From Anastatus disparis (lineage: Eukaryota > Arthropoda > Insecta > Hymenoptera > Eupelmidae): a stretch of 64,000 nt of DNA. The stretch is from positions 3,814,501-3,878,500 of the forward strand of contig JAFFSR010000353.1 of NCBI GenBank assembly GCA_017163975.1. The letters are read 5' to 3'. The position numbers and the translations under genes were made by a program. This document shows, one piece after another, positions 1-14,356 of the stretch. The stretch's first letter is position 1; each line of letters starts with the position of its first letter. Below the pieces are notes generated by a model. It saw only the letters and a program-made list of their open reading frames with translations. It did no database searches and was not told the DNA's origin.

Positions 1-1582
1 CTTTTAGAAGATATTTTTAATGTATTTTAATATTTTTAAAGTATACGACTGTTTCTATGGATGTTTGCGAAGCTACATCTGCAACCGATGAATACAAGTT
101 AACATTAAAATTAGGAAATGCAGCTAAAAATCACATTTTTCATTATTTTTAATCACATTTTAATTTTTTCCAAAAGATAGCCCAGGATGTTCATTTTGAA
201 ATTTGTAGGCCATATTTCTACATACATTACCTACTTCGATGATTTTCTTGGACATGGGATCATGGTTCGAAACCTTGAAAAGTGGTATTTCAATGCTTTA
301 AATGACTTCAGCGAATGGCTACATTAGCACTTTTAAATTAATTTTTTCTCAAAATTTAGAATATTTTAAAGGAAAAAGTTTTTTAGTAATAAATTCCCAA
401 AACGCAACCCAACTGAGTGATTTAAGCTTAAAATTAGTCAAAAATATGATTTTTGCCCAACTTTGAAGCTTTGTAGCTCTAAAAATATGTACTAAAGGAA
501 TCTAAAAAAATTCTGAGTGGTTGATAATATGGAAAAGAACCATTTCACCAATTTTTAGTGAAAAAAGCGTGTAAAAAAGAGGTTTGTCCTTCTATTTAGT
601 AGAGAATGGGTGATATATACAGCGTGTCTTTAAAATTAATATTCATAATAAATACTTTCCTGGCATCTAACGTTGAGTTAGGAAATTGTTTATTATTGTT
701 CAATTTATACTTTTATATACTGACAATCAAAATAAAATAAATGGAATTACTAGATTTTTCGAAACAAAACTCAAAAATCAAATGAACTATCTAATTGTGT
801 TTGTAATTCCCTAAAAATAATACATTTTTTTAAATCCTACCACTATGGAATATTCATTCTACTTTAAGAAAACAAGTTCAATATTAAATTTGGGAATTTA
901 AAATTTTTTAAAACTCATTTTAAAGTTGATATTTTTCGTAGAATTCTTAACTTGTCAATGAAATTTGAAAATTTTAATTTCAATCATATGTAACACAATG
1001 AAATGTATTAATTATTGAATCCATGCGACACAATTTATTTTATTTTATCAGTGAGTGTTCAACGAAAATGACGTACATACTTCCATGCACTTTAATTTTT
1101 GGTATTTTCAAATATAAAGTATGAAAATTCCTAGAAATCAATTGCAGTATAAATTAAACAATAATAAACAATTTCCTAACTCAATGTTAGATGCTAGTAA
1201 AGTATTTATTATAAATTTTAATTTTAAAGACAGTCGGCACCTTTGGCATGCATGATTTATTTTCATCATAATTTCGCATATTTTCAAATATACAGTATCG
1301 AAATTGCTAAAAATTCATAAGAGTATACATAAAATTATAATAAACAACTTTCTTGCTCAAAGTTTGATGCTAGGGAAGTATTTATTGTGAATTTTCGATT
1401 GCAAAGATTGTCTATGCCTTTAGTGTGCATGAATTCTCGCATTTTAACCTTGTATACTTCGAAATATATGGTATGAAAATTGTTGAAAATTTACACAAAT
1501 GTTCATAAAACAATAATAAACAACTTCCTCGCTCAAAGTTTTATGCTAGGTAAGTTTTCGCTAATAATTTTTAATCACAAAC
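1..1582. repeat. Outer left arm of a giant inverted repeat
   Basis: This stretch reads, as reverse complement, along 15743-17380 at high identity; for example the ACATCTGCAACCGATG region near 80-95 matches 17293-17312. It opens at the window edge and the arm probably runs further left. Inside it, a unit of about 176 bp recurs near 1160, 1336 and 1512 (core AATAATAAACAA followed by CTCAAAGTT or CTCAATGTT and GATGCTAG). A further unit at about 633-715 is in the opposite orientation. No coding potential is seen. Confidence 0.85.
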
Positions 1583-1611
1583 GCAATAATTCGCTTTAGC
1601 GATTATAGTAT

Positions 1612-1621
1612 TACATATATA

Positions 1622-1653
<32 letters not shown>

Positions 1654-1676
1654 GATATATATATATATATATATTG
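1612..1676. repeat. TA microsatellite
   Basis: Nearly pure TA dinucleotides with two short interruptions. Confidence 0.95.
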
Positions 1677-2179
1677 AGACCTCTCATATATGATTCTCGC
1701 GGAGAGAGAAGCATTGCATTAATCAGCGGCGAGAGGGGATATAGAAAAGTAGCGAACGCACTTTCATGAGCGCGCAGCTATGCCCCGAATCTTGACAGTC
1801 ATGCGACAATCAAGTGTAATGCGTATACATCATAATGTGTAATATCCCTTTCTTCTTACAGCGTTGATAAGAAGTGGGCCAGTGGGCGGTGATAATAGAA
1901 ATAACTTTACTAAAGTGAATTTAATAGTGTTTTTTCTTGTGTAGTGTGTTAGTGATTCTTTTTACTACACAAACAAATTCAAATCACGTGAGAAGGCTGT
2001 AGCCCCACACAGCATGAAATATTGCAGTGAAACTTTCACTGTAATATTGTGCTGAAATATTGTCACAAGATTGCAGCAATCTTGTCTTAACATTGCTAAG
2101 AGGTTTCACGAAACATTTCAGTGTGATATTGCTGCAAACTTGCTACAAGGTTACAGAAAATAATTCAAGCAATATTGCA

Positions 2180-3420
2180 AGGAACCTTTCATGAAAGGTT
2201 GCAGCGAGGTTTCTGCAAGGTTTTATAAAACATTTCATGAAATATTGCAAGAAACCTTTCATGAAAGGTTGCAGCGAGGTTTCTGCAAGATTTTAGAAAC
2301 GATTCATGAAATATTGCAAGAAAACTTTCATGACATGTTTCAGCGAGGTTTCCAGCAAGATTTAGAAAACATTTCATAGAATATTGCAAGAAACCTTTCA
2401 TGAAAGGTTGCAGCGAGGTTTCTGAAAGATTTTAGGAATATTTCATGAAATATTGCAAGAAACCTTCTATGAAAGGTTGCATAGAGGTTTCCAGCAAAAT
2501 TTAGTAAATATTTTATAAAATATTGCAAGGAACCTTTCATGAAAGGTTGCAGCAAGGTTTCTGCAAGATTTTAGAAATATTTCATGAAATTTCGCAAGAA
2601 ACCTTACATGAAAGATTGCAGCGAGGTTTCTGTAAGATTTTAGAAATATTTCATGAAATATTGCAAGAAACCTTTCATGAAAAGTTGCAGCGCGGTTTCT
2701 GTAAGACTTTAAAAACATTTCGTGAAATATTGCAAGAAAACTTTTATTACATGTTTCAGCGGGATTTTCAGCAAGATTTAGACAACATTTTGATGGAATA
2801 TTGCATCGAACTTTCTATGAAAGATCGCAGCGAGCTTTCTGCAAGATTTTAGAAACATTTTATAAAATATTGCAAGAAACCTTTTACGAAAGGTTGCAGC
2901 GAGGTTTCTGCAAGATTCTAAATATTGCAAGAAACCTTTCACGAAAGGTTTCAGCGAGTTTTCCAGCAAGATTTGGGAAACTTTTCATGAAATATTGCAA
3001 GAAACCTTTCATGAAAGGTTTCAGTGAGGTTCCTAGCAAGATTTGGGGAACATTTTATGAAATATTGCAAGAGACCTTTGATGAAAGGTTGCAGCAAGGT
3101 TCGTGCAAGATTTTAGAAACATTTTACGAAAAAAGTTTCAACGAGTTTTCCAGCAAAATTTGATGAATATTTTATGAAATATTACGAGGTATCTTTTGTT
3201 AAAAGTTGCAGTAAGATTTCTGCAAGGTTTTTGACAAGATTTCTAAGATATCACAAAAAATATTGCTATGTACATTTCGCCAATAGTTATTACCATATTT
3301 TTGGCAATCTTTATAAAATATTCCAGAAAAGCGTTTCACAAAAAGTATCAGCAAAGTTTCATGAATAATTTCAAAATGAAATTGCAGCAAACCTTTCATA
3401 AACAGTTTCAGCAATAATTC
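2180..3420. repeat. Tandem array, unit about 70 bp
   Basis: The module CCTTTCATGAAAGGTTGCAG recurs every 69-70 bp (for example 2191 and 2261) for about 17 degenerate units. The core TTTCATGAAA is palindromic, so both strands show short open frames; these are by-products of the repeat and not genes. Confidence 0.9.
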
Positions 3421-3534
3421 CGCAAGTTTTTATAAAAGATTCTAAGAGCAGTCCAGATTTGCTGTTCTTGCCTTATATTTGGTTTCCTGTTATTTACTCA
3501 AGTATTTATTGCTGTAGTTGTATTGTAAACGGGA

Positions 3535-3742
3535 AGTTGAGCGCAATAAGTATGCTATTATTATAAATATTTATGCGTAGGGTAAAAAAATCCATCGAAT
3601 TGTTATTGAAAAAAGTAAAGAACGCATAAATATTAGAAACAAAACCTTTTATTTCAATATTCTCTACTTTTCTCAAAAACGATGCTGAGGAATTTTTTCT
3701 TCTTGTGCACAAATATTGATAATAATACTATTGCGCTCAACT
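3535..3742. mobile_element. Small MITE inside the array
   Basis: A 208-bp segment begins AGTTGAGCGCAATA and ends TATTGCGCTCAACT, a perfect 14-bp inverted repeat, with further imperfect pairing inward. It interrupts the tandem array and has no repeat module of its own. Confidence 0.6.
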
Positions 3743-3959
3743 AGTAATTTATAGATACAACGATTGATACTTAAGCAAATAAGAAAAACTTTATCACATA
3801 AGGATAGAAAATCCTGCCTGCTATTAAATATTACTGCAGCAAGCTTTTGGCAAGATTTAAGAAATATTTTACAAAATATTGCAGGAAACCATACGGAAAG
3901 GTATGAGCATTGTTCACGGCAAAATTTGGGAAAAATTTCATGAAATATTACGAGAAACC

Positions 3960-4600
3960 TTTCATGAAAGATTGCTGCAAGGTTTCTTGAAATGTTGCTG
4001 CAAGGTTTTCATGAAAGGTTGCTGCGAGGCTTTTAGAAGTATTTCAACCGGGTTCTAGCGCGGACATATAAATGTTGCTGCAATATCTCGTAAAAGGTTG
4101 CTACGAGGTTTTCTGCAAGGTTACGGCGAGATTTTCTGAAAAATTGCTGTGTGGTTGCTTGAAATGTTTTTGCTATTTTTCCCGCAAGATTCCTGTGAGG
4201 TTTCTTGAAATGTTTCTGTTACATTTCCTGAAAGATGGCTGCGAGGTTTTCTGCAAGGTTGCGGCGAGGTGTTCTAAAAGATTGCTGCAAGGTTTCTTGA
4301 AATATTTCTGTTACATTTCCTGAAATATTGCTGTGAGGTTTTTATGAAAGGTTGCTGCGAGGTTTTCTGAAAGATTGCTGCAAGGTTTCTTGAAATGTCT
4401 CTGTTACATTTCCTGAAATATTGCTGTGAGGTTTTTATGAAAGGTTGCTGCGAGGTTTTCTGAAAGATTGCTGCGAGGTTTTTAGTAATATTTCAACCGG
4501 GTTCTAGCGCGGACATATAAATGTTGCTGCAATCTTTCATCAAAGGTTGCTGCGAAGTTTCGAAACTTTCATGAAACCTTGCAGCAACCTTTCAGCAATC
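3960..4600. repeat. Second tandem array, unit about 93 bp
   Basis: Units containing ATTGCTGTGAGG begin at 4327 and 4420 (period 93). A longer segment with CCGGGTTCTAGCGCGG appears at about 4049 and again at about 4498. The composition is related to, but distinct from, the 70-bp array. Confidence 0.85.
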
Positions 4601-4732
4601 TTTCATGCTGTGTGGGGCCTAATTTTAGGTCTTACATAAGCATGAAGCTGGTAAAGCGTAACTTGTAGCTTTTACGCTGTTGTAAGAATAATCGTATTTG
4701 CGAAGATTTTTTGATACAAATTCGTGCCTGTT

Positions 4733-5132
4733 ACGATACATGAGGCCCAAGTAACCTGATGCATTCTTTCCTTGTATTTCCTTTTTTAGGACATAATTAA
4801 TACTAAAATCATTTAAGAGTGAGCTGCTGCATACGAACCCGAACCTACAGAGCACGACGTCTCTGTAGTGTACGGTCTAGCTGAGCTTACTTGCTTATCA
4901 AAAAAGCCTTACACTTAAAAGCAATCGGTTTATTGAGTACCAAGATTGTACTCTATAAACAAATTGTAAGGGCTGGATCCGCCATTTTGTCAGCATTCGT
5001 TGTTGAATCGTGAATTTTAAAGAACGATTCATATTCAACGCTGATTAAATGGTAGATTAGTAAAAGTACTTATATAGTACAAATAATAAGTGCATCACAT
5101 TCGTGGTAATTTGTTAAAACACGTTTATGACG

Positions 5133-5139
<7 letters not shown>
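4733..5139. repeat. Left arm of the giant inverted repeat, middle part
   Basis: Reverse complement of about 15345-15742 with a few percent divergence. No gene is seen. Confidence 0.85.

Positions 5140-5192
<53 letters not shown>
5139..5192. repeat. TA microsatellite at the solo-LTR empty site
   Basis: Pure TA run. In the right arm the equivalent run is split by the insert 14685-15305, so this is the unoccupied allele of that site. Confidence 0.95.
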
Positions 5193-5195
<3 letters not shown>

Positions 5196-5855
5196 GTTGA
5201 AGTCGTTCTTTTATCGAGCCCTTCCATTCTCTATATTTATTGGTTCGATAACTTGGTAATGTAATGAAAATAAATATAGATTATATTTAGAATATAATAG
5301 TGAATTCTAATGCATGGCTTATTTGTATACCATTTGCATATGATTTGTACACTTATATATTTATAAATATGAGGCATTCTTTGTGAATCAGTACCCCCCT
5401 TCTCTAAAATTGTAGTAGACTAAAATAGTTTCATGACAGCTTAAAATCTTTCTTCAATCATCTAGTTTCAGATGCAGAGTGGCATTTTCGAAAATTCAAT
5501 ATGGTGGCTCCAATATGATGTCCAAATCTTCGGAAGTTCGTAAAAATTTTTCGAAATTTTATAATAACTCGCTCAGTTTTGAATTTTTTGTTTTTTTCTC
5601 ACTAAAATGAATAGAGCACAAAATTTTACATAGAAATATGGTATTATAGTCGAGATCAAATCACATTTTGAAGGTTATTTTTTGCAATCCTTATTTTAAA
5701 TCGCTTGGCTATTACTTCGGCTGAAAACCGATTTCGAATCAGTAAGCTTTAACATTCTTGAGATCGTCGCCTACGACCCTCATGCCTATACGATTTTAGC
5801 ATGGTTCCGTCAAAGTCAAACGGAGTTTAAACACCTTACTTTGAATGATATAATC
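5193..5855. repeat. Left arm of the giant inverted repeat, inner part
   Basis: 5193-5495 pairs with about 14358-14668, and 5494-5855 with about 10305-10677. The two right-arm blocks are separated by the element 10678-14356. Here they are joined through CGAAAATTCAAT, the intact target site. Confidence 0.85.
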
Positions 5856-5858
5856 TTT

Positions 5859-7722
<1,864 letters not shown>

Positions 7723-7725
7723 TTT

Positions 7726-9142
7726 TAAATTAATTTGTACATATTTGAACTCGGTGAGTCGAAAAAAGTGGTTTCCAGAAAATGTCTGTGTGTGTGTGTG
7801 CGTGTGCGTGTGCGAATGCTTGTGCGTGTGCGTGTGTGCGTGTGCGTGTGCGTGCGTGTGTGTGTGTATGTATAATTTCAGTTAGTGAATTGTATCTCGA
7901 GAACTACTCGATGGATTTGCTTCTAATTTTGCATGGAATTCAGTTTCTTGACTAACTTGCTGGGAAGCTATTGATAACTGGTTCTTCTAGCATCATTTTC
8001 ATTTTAAAGTTGTTTAAAAAAAAAAAAATTTGTAATTTTTCATTTTTTTGTTTTTTACTCGATGAATTTGCTTCAAAATTTGCACGGAAATTATTTGTGA
8101 TTGCCCAAATGAAATAAATTTTAAAAAACTGATTTCCTTAGCATGGTTTTAATTTTAGAGCATATTGAAATTTTTGAAAAAAATGTTACTATTTATTAGG
8201 CCAATAAAATCTTAAAAACTACTCGATGGATTTATTTCAAATTTTCCATACAATTCAATTTTTCGATCAACTGGTGCGGAAGCTATTGAGAATTTGTTTT
8301 CTTAGCGTGGTTTTAAGAATTTTAAAAAACTTTCGAATTTTCATTTTTTTGTATTTTACGTAAACTACTCGAAGAATTTGTTTGAAAATTTGTATGGAAC
8401 TTAAATTCGACTGCCAAAAGTAAAAAAGCTTTTAAAAACTGATTTTCTCAGCGCACTTTTAATTTTAGAGCATTTTTAAAATTTTTTAAAAAATTTTTAT
8501 TTTTAATTTTTTTCTATTTTACGAAAACTATTTGATAGATTTGCTTCAAAATTTAAATGCAAGTGATTCGCTACTATCTGAAAAAACAAGCTTTGGAAAA
8601 CATATTTTCTCAGAGCAGTTTTAATTTTAAAGCATTTTGAAAATTAAAGAAAAATTTTTATTTTTCATTTATCTTCTATTTTGTGTAAACCATGCTATAA
8701 ATTTTCTCCAAAATTTTCGTATAAACAATTTGATATTGTCTGAAAAAATAAGCTTTTAAAAACTAATTTTCTAAGAATGGTTACGATTTTAGAGAATTTT
8801 AAAGATTTAAAAAAAAAATTTCGATTTTTTATTCCTAATTTTTTTTATCTTACGTAAAGTACTCGATAGATTTGTTCTAAAATTTGCAGGGAAATCATTT
8901 ACAACTGCCGAAAAAAGGAAAATTTTCAAAAATTGATTTTTATAGTGTAGTTTTAATTTTAGAGCATTTTTAAAATTTTGAAAAAGAAATTTTGAAAAGA
9001 AAATGTTATTTATCAGACAATTAGATCTCGAAAATTACTCGATGGATTTGCATCAAATTTCGCATACAATCTATGTTTTTGTATAAGTAGACGGGAAGCT
9101 ATTGAAAATTGGTATACATAGAGTAGTTTTTTTTATAGAGCC
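7726..9142 (+). mobile_element. Helentron-like element, copy B (headless, tandem to A)
   Basis: It begins directly after the T run of copy A with the sequence that in A follows the head (around GAACTCGGTGAGTCG), then a TG-rich tract at 7787-7870, then the same AT-rich body. The 5' head is missing, and the 3' end (inverted motif plus hairpin) is lost where the body stops near 9142. Confidence 0.7.
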
Positions 9143-9397
9143 ATAAACATGAACCGTATTTATATATAAAGATGATTGCATTCTATAAAGATTAGAAATT
9201 TTGCTGTCATCATTCTTTTTATTACTACATTATATCATTTTTTCAATAGAACAAATTTTTTTGTATTACTTGATGATTTAAAATAAATTATAAATGTTAA
9301 AAAAGCAAATGGCTAGCATATATGTTCGAAATTTATAAAGTACAATATGAGTAAATATTAATGTTAGACAATTTTTTAATATTAAAATCACATTTAA
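9143..9397. other. AT-rich spacer, nothing recognised
   Basis: No open frame, repeat or motif that I can assign. Confidence 0.5.
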
Positions 9398-9680
9398 GGG
9401 GTGTCCTCATACCGGCATAGAGATCTACCTTATCTATATTTGAATAATGCATTATAATATAAATTTAACTATTTTCGACTAAAATTCATAGAAGAGGCAC
9501 ATTCTTAACATTCTAAAGAATTTATTGCAACGATAAAAGACAGAATAAAAGTATAAATGAAGACAAGAACTGCATAATACGATTATTCATAACTACATTT
9601 AAAAGTTAATCGTATCAAGCAGTTCTCGCTTTTATTTTTACCCTCATATTGTCTTTTAACGTTGCAATAAATTCTTTGTA
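9398..9680 (+). mobile_element. Partial MITE of the GGG..ATACCG family
   Basis: It starts GGGGTGTCCTCATACCGGCA, close to the ends of the element at 59713-60795. An internal hairpin (9515-9678, around TTTATTGCAACG) matches that at about 60520-60682. The second terminus is absent. Confidence 0.65.
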
Positions 9681-9699
9681 AAATATAATATTACAACCA

Positions 9700-10125
9700 A
9701 TAAAATAAATTTGTTAAATATTTAATATTATAAAAACAAAGTTCTAAAGTTTTTGCGTAAGCATTATAAGTAAAAAAATTATTTTAACAAAGAAAAAAAT
9801 ATAGAAGAGTGGGGTTAAAATTTTAACAAAGAAGAATACCATTTATTAGATGTTTAATATTATAAAAACGAAAATTTTAAATCATTGTAAATGAAAAAAT
9901 TATTTAAACAGAGAAAAAAGAAATAGAAGAGTAGGGTTAAAATTTTAACAAAGAAGAGTACCTCTTATTAGATGTTTAATATTATAAAAACGAAAATCTA
10001 AATATTCCGCGTATGCATTGTAAGTGATGAAATTATTTAAACAAAGAAAAAATATAGAAGAATGAAGTTGAAATTTTCACGAAGAAGAATACCATTTATT
10101 AAATGTTTAATATCATAAAAACGAA
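9700..10125. repeat. Tandem array, unit about 122 bp, 3-4 copies
   Basis: Units contain GGGTTAAAATTTTAAC and TTTAATATTATAAAAACG; successive GGTTAA marks lie at 9813 and 9935. The reverse complement of the same unit forms the array 57043-57430. Confidence 0.8.
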
Positions 10126-10304
10126 AATCTGAGTTGACTCGTAAAATTCGATTATCCGAGACTCCTTTTTAGTCTAAATATCAGCTGAGAAAACCAAAAG
10201 AAGGATTTAATCTCAGGATAACCTTGAAATAACCTTTACAAGGACTTTTCTCTATGAGTTACAAACTTATCTCGGCGTAAAATTTTCTGTTTATTCAGAA
10301 TCAG

Positions 10305-10677
10305 AAGTAAAAAAAATGATATCATTCGAAATAAAGTGTTTGACCTCCGTTTGACCTTAACCGAAACATGCTAAAATCGTATGGACATGAGGGTCGGAAG
10401 CGGCGATCTCAAGAATGTGAGAGCTTATTGATTCCAAATCGGTTTTCAGTCGAAGTAATAGCCAAGCGATTTAAAATAAGGATTGCAAAAAATAACCTTC
10501 AAAATGTGATTTGACCTCGACTATAATACCATATTTCTATGTAAAATTTTGTGCTCTATTTATTTTTAGTGAGAAAAAAACAAAAAATTCAAAACTGAGC
10601 GAGTTATCATGAAATTTTGAAAAATTTTTACGAACTTCCCAAGATTTGGACATCATATTGGAGCCACCATATTGAAT
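10305..10677. repeat. Right arm of the giant inverted repeat, inner part
   Basis: Reverse complement of about 5494-5855. It ends at AT (10676-10677), the target base pair duplicated by the next element. Confidence 0.85.
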
Positions 10678-11689
10678 CCCACACAGCATGTGAGCTTCCT
10701 GAAGGCTTCCTGGAAGCTTCCCGGAAGATGTGGAAGAAAGGTTGGAAGCTTTCAGAAAGTTTCCATCGGAAACTTCCCGGAAGATGGATATGTCCTCGAT
10801 CAGGAGTCTTCCGTAAGTCATTCATGGAATATTTCAATGAAGGCTCACTGGAAGCCTCCGTAAGTCCTTCATGGAATATTTCATTGAAGGTTACTGAAAG
10901 CCTCCGTAAATCATTAATGAAATATTTCAGTAAAATATTAAATAAGTGATGAACTAATATTTCTTTGAAATGTTTCAGTTTATGAATATTAAATAATTCA
11001 TTGAAATATTTCTGTCATATTGTTGGAACATTTCATGTTTTATTTAAAAAAAATTTTTGAATCCGACACTGAAATATTCAAGTAAGTTGTTACATTATTT
11101 CTTGAAATGTTTCAAATTAATATTTCTCAAATCTTTCAAGAAACATGTCATGAAATATTTATTATTCCTGTTATATTTGAAAAATATTTCATGAAGTATT
11201 TGAAAAAATGTTTGGACATAACACTGAAATATTAGAGAAATATTACTGCACCATTTCTTAAAATATTTTAAATCAATACTGCGCAAATTTTTCAAGAAAT
11301 ATTTCATGAAATATTTCTGTAATATTCCAGAAATATTTCATGAAGTATTCCCAAAAACTTATGAATATAACAGTGAAATATTAGAGAAATATTGTTTAAA
11401 TATTTGTAGTTATCTTTCGTGCGTAGCAATTCTTTCATCTTGCCAGCAGGTGGCTACTTGATTATATTTTCATGTGATCATAATGCGGTTGACAAACTCT
11501 CGCAAGTGGTGGGACGTTCTCTCGTTTAGTATATAAGACCGAAAATTCTTGATACAAAATAAATAAGCGCTTAAATTCTGACTAACAAATAAATATATAG
11601 GTATCTAATATGGTTTGAGATGCAACTCTTACAAAATCAAAAATAATATCTGATAGAATCTTTCACCAACATTATTTTAGATATATTTT

Positions 11690-13004
11690 TTTTATTTTTA
11701 TTTATTTATTTACGTTTCAGCCTATTGGCCTAGAAACGGATACATCAGTTTTTACAAAACTCATATACAATACATAATCATAATCATAATACATTCACAT
11801 TTTTACGCCCATTCCTTTTTTAACGCACCCGTACACAATTTTTAAATATTTACCTAATCCTTACAATAAATCATAACATTCATAAAAACCATACCACTAC
11901 CAACAAATAGCTTAACTATAAGTCATAACCATACTTAAGTAATACAGTCTACCCTCCCTTAAACCTTACCACACATACATTAAGTTAACCTATAACAAAC
12001 GATTTCGCAATTAAATTGTCCGCGATTCAGCCTGTTGGCTCTTCGTCCTTTTGGCCCAGAAAAGCTAAGACATATTCAATCACTCCATCCTAAATATTCC
12101 AAATTTCCTAACTTTATTTCTAATTTAATTTTCAACCTATATTTTTTAAAAATATACAAAGCAAGGTTCATAATTAAATTCAAATTTAAATTTTACATTA
12201 AAATTTTTTTTTTTTTTAAATATTCACAAGCAGTAAGAAATGCCCTTAATTTCGTGTATTACTTAAGCTTTACCCAATTACCACCCTTTACATTTTATTT
12301 ACATACGTCCAAACTAATTTATTTGTTACATTATACCTAACCTCACATTTCTATTGCATCAACACCTCAAAAATGTTTTTCTTTAAACATTTTCGTATAC
12401 CTTACATTAAATTCCAATACTCAGCACCATACCACATACCAACAAAACCCTACTATCATACTCTGTTCTGCGCCTATCTAACCTCACTTTCCCTTGCTTT
12501 TATAGTGCACAAACTATATCTATACCACTATATTCTTTATTATAACCTATCCTATCTTTTTATTGACGACCTTTATTTTATTTCATAATTTTTGTCCTGC
12601 CTTATTCCAACAGTTCTTTTTACATTATAACAAATTTTCTCTACACTATTAAACTATCACCTCACCTTATTTTATCCTATCTCCCTATTTATATCTTGCT
12701 TTTAACAATTTAAAATTTTTGCTTCGCGTAAAATTTTCATATACCAAACCCTATGCTAATATCTCGCTCACATACCACTCAGATTCACACCACACTTATG
12801 AACGCACATTAAGCACTAATAACAACTCGCGTTTTACATTTCTAAGTCCCGTATAAATTTCCATTCTTTCATCATTGCCCTTGATTAATTTTTTTCCTTG
12901 TTCTTAATTCTAGTTTTCTTCATCGTTATCCATTTATTATATATCCTGCCTTGTTTCTGTCCTGCTCTTATTATAGGCCATGACACCCTGTGTCCATTAT
13001 TTAC
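11690..13004 (-). mobile_element. 3' fragment of a non-LTR retrotransposon
   Basis: Flanked by a 10-bp duplication GATATATTTT (11680-11689 and 13005-13014). On the minus strand it ends in a TAAATAAATAAA-rich tail at the 11690 side, preceded by GGCCAATAGGCTGAAACG. A related CCAACAGGCTGAATCG occurs about 300 bp further in. No reverse transcriptase frame remains, so it is a 5'-truncated copy or 3' UTR only. The clade is unknown. Confidence 0.7.
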
Positions 13005-13286
13005 GATATATTTTAAACAAGATTTTAGAAATATTTCAGAAACATTTCTTGAAAGATTCATATTCTACCATGAATCTTTTGATCAAATGTTGCTGCAATC
13101 TTTCAACAATATTACAAATTAATATTTCACAAAATCATGAAAGAATATTACAGAAACATTACATGAAATATTTCAAACCAATTTTCTAGGCGAACATATC
13201 AATATTTCAGAAACATTTCATATCAATTTTTCTGGTTTATTCCGAATCTTTCAATGAAATATTTCAGAAATATTTCAGAAATATTT

Positions 13287-13299
13287 CATGCTATGTGGG
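13287..13299. repeat. Internal copy of the element terminus
   Basis: CATGCTATGTGGG differs by one base from the true right end at 14344-14356. It suggests that 10678-13299 was once a complete element and 13300-14356 was added by a second copy. Confidence 0.6.
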
Positions 13300-13690
13300 A
13301 AGTTATATGAAAAAGGACGTCATTGTTATTAAAAAATGACGTCATTTTTCCTTAACATTTAACATACTAAACGACGCCATTTTTTGTCCTAATCCCTAAC
13401 ATACTAAATGACGTTATTTAAAACGCCTTTTGGTGTGTCAAGTAATGTATTGGGAAAATATCGTCATTAGATATAATAAAAAATTTGAATGGAAAAGGAC
13501 TTGTTTTTTGCTATTGCGATAAAGTCATTTTCGTTAAAAAAATGACCTCATTTTTATAACAATTATCTCATTTTTATAAAAATGTCTTTTTGGTGTAGCT
13601 ATAGCGTCATTAACATTGTTTTTTATTAACTTACAAACGAGGATAAGCCATATTTATGAGTGCTGGTGTAGTATCCGTTTTACATTCATT
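13300..13690. other. Segment with TGACGTCA palindromes
   Basis: Contains the 19-bp palindrome around TGACGTCA at 13331-13349, and related GACGTCATT, GACGTTATT and TGACCTCATTTTT motifs nearby. Not coding. Confidence 0.5.
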
Positions 13691-13699
13691 TAAAATAAT

Positions 13700-14340
13700 G
13701 ATTCCTGATTCATTATTCTACTGATGGGATCTTCCATGAAATGTTTACGAAAGCTTCCTGAAGCCTTCGGCCTGAATGTTTCAGTCAAAAATTGCCAACA
13801 TTTAGCTGCAAGGTAAATGCAGTCTTCCTTAGAGCTTCCTTGAGTCTTTCTGCAATAATTCATCAATCTTCCAACAAAATCTTTCTTGCAAGGTTTACGG
13901 AAGCTTCCAGGATACTCGAACCGGAATATTTCCGTGAAAATCTTCAATATTTCGCTGAAAGGTAAACGGAGTCTTCCATTAAAGCTTCCATGAAATCTTT
14001 CGGTGCAATGATTCATCAATCTTCCAACGGAATATTCCTTGGAAGGTTTACGGAAGCTTTCAAAAGCCTTCCACTGAAATGTTTCAATGACAATTTCCAA
14101 TATTTCGCTGAAAGGTGAACGGAGTTTTTCTTTCAAGTTTTCATGAAATCTTTCGGTGCAATGATTCATCAATCTTCCAACGAAATCTTCCTCGGAAGGT
14201 TTACGGAGGCTTTCAGGGGTTCTTCGTAGAAAGTTTCCTTTGCAATATTTCAGGAATATTTCTGTTTTTTTCCATAAAGCTTTCATACATATTTCAATGA
14301 AATATTCCATTGAAATATTTCGGAATATTTCAATGATATC
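13700..14340. repeat. Tandem array, unit about 153 bp, 3 copies
   Basis: The phrase ATTCATCAATCTTCCAAC recurs near 13859, 14011 and 14165 (period 152-154). Because the period is close to a multiple of three, a 227-residue minus frame stays open and shows about 51-residue repeats (GRLMNHCTERFH). I treat the frame as a by-product of the satellite. Confidence 0.8.
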
Positions 14341-14356
14341 TTTCATGCTGTGTGGG

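Larger units (their letters stand above)
2004..4616. mobile_element. Satellite-carrying TIR element, copy 1
   Basis: The element starts CCCACACAGCATG and ends CATGCTGTGTGGG, a perfect 13-bp terminal inverted repeat. It is flanked by GC at 2002-2003 and GC at 4617-4618, a 2-bp target duplication. The inside is almost entirely tandem repeats built from GAAACCTTTCATGAAAGG-like modules. No transposase is present, so it is non-autonomous. The same ends delimit 10678-14356. Two-base duplications occur in some animal CACTA/EnSpm-type elements, but the superfamily is not proved. Confidence 0.8.
1583..4732. other. 3.15-kb block present only in the left arm
   Basis: In the right arm the sequences flanking this block are contiguous at about 15742, so the block is an insertion here or a deletion there. 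No clean target duplication is visible at its edges. It comprises a TA microsatellite, about 320 bp of mixed-composition unique-looking sequence (1680-2001), the satellite-bearing element 2004-4616, and a short tail (4619-4732). The 1680-2001 part holds no recognisable gene. Confidence 0.7.
10678..14356. mobile_element. Satellite-carrying TIR element, copy 2 (composite)
   Basis: Ends CCCACACAGCATG and CATGCTGTGTGGG are identical to copy 1. It is flanked by AT on both sides, and the left arm keeps the empty site (AT at 5494-5495), so the 2-bp duplication is proved by comparison. The inside consists of GAAATATTTCA-rich and AAGCTTCC-rich satellite modules, a retrotransposon 3' fragment (11690-13004) and an extra internal end (13287-13299). 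About 270 bp at 11410-11680, with a TATATAAG box, is unlike the satellite and may be another small insert. No transposase is present. Confidence 0.8.

Noticed and set aside
2189..3414. Several 60-120 codon frames on both strands
   Set aside because: Produced by the 70-bp satellite, whose core is palindromic; no start context or splice support.
9700..10125. CRISPR-like array
   Set aside because: Whole 122-bp units are repeated with no unique spacers, and the genome is eukaryotic.
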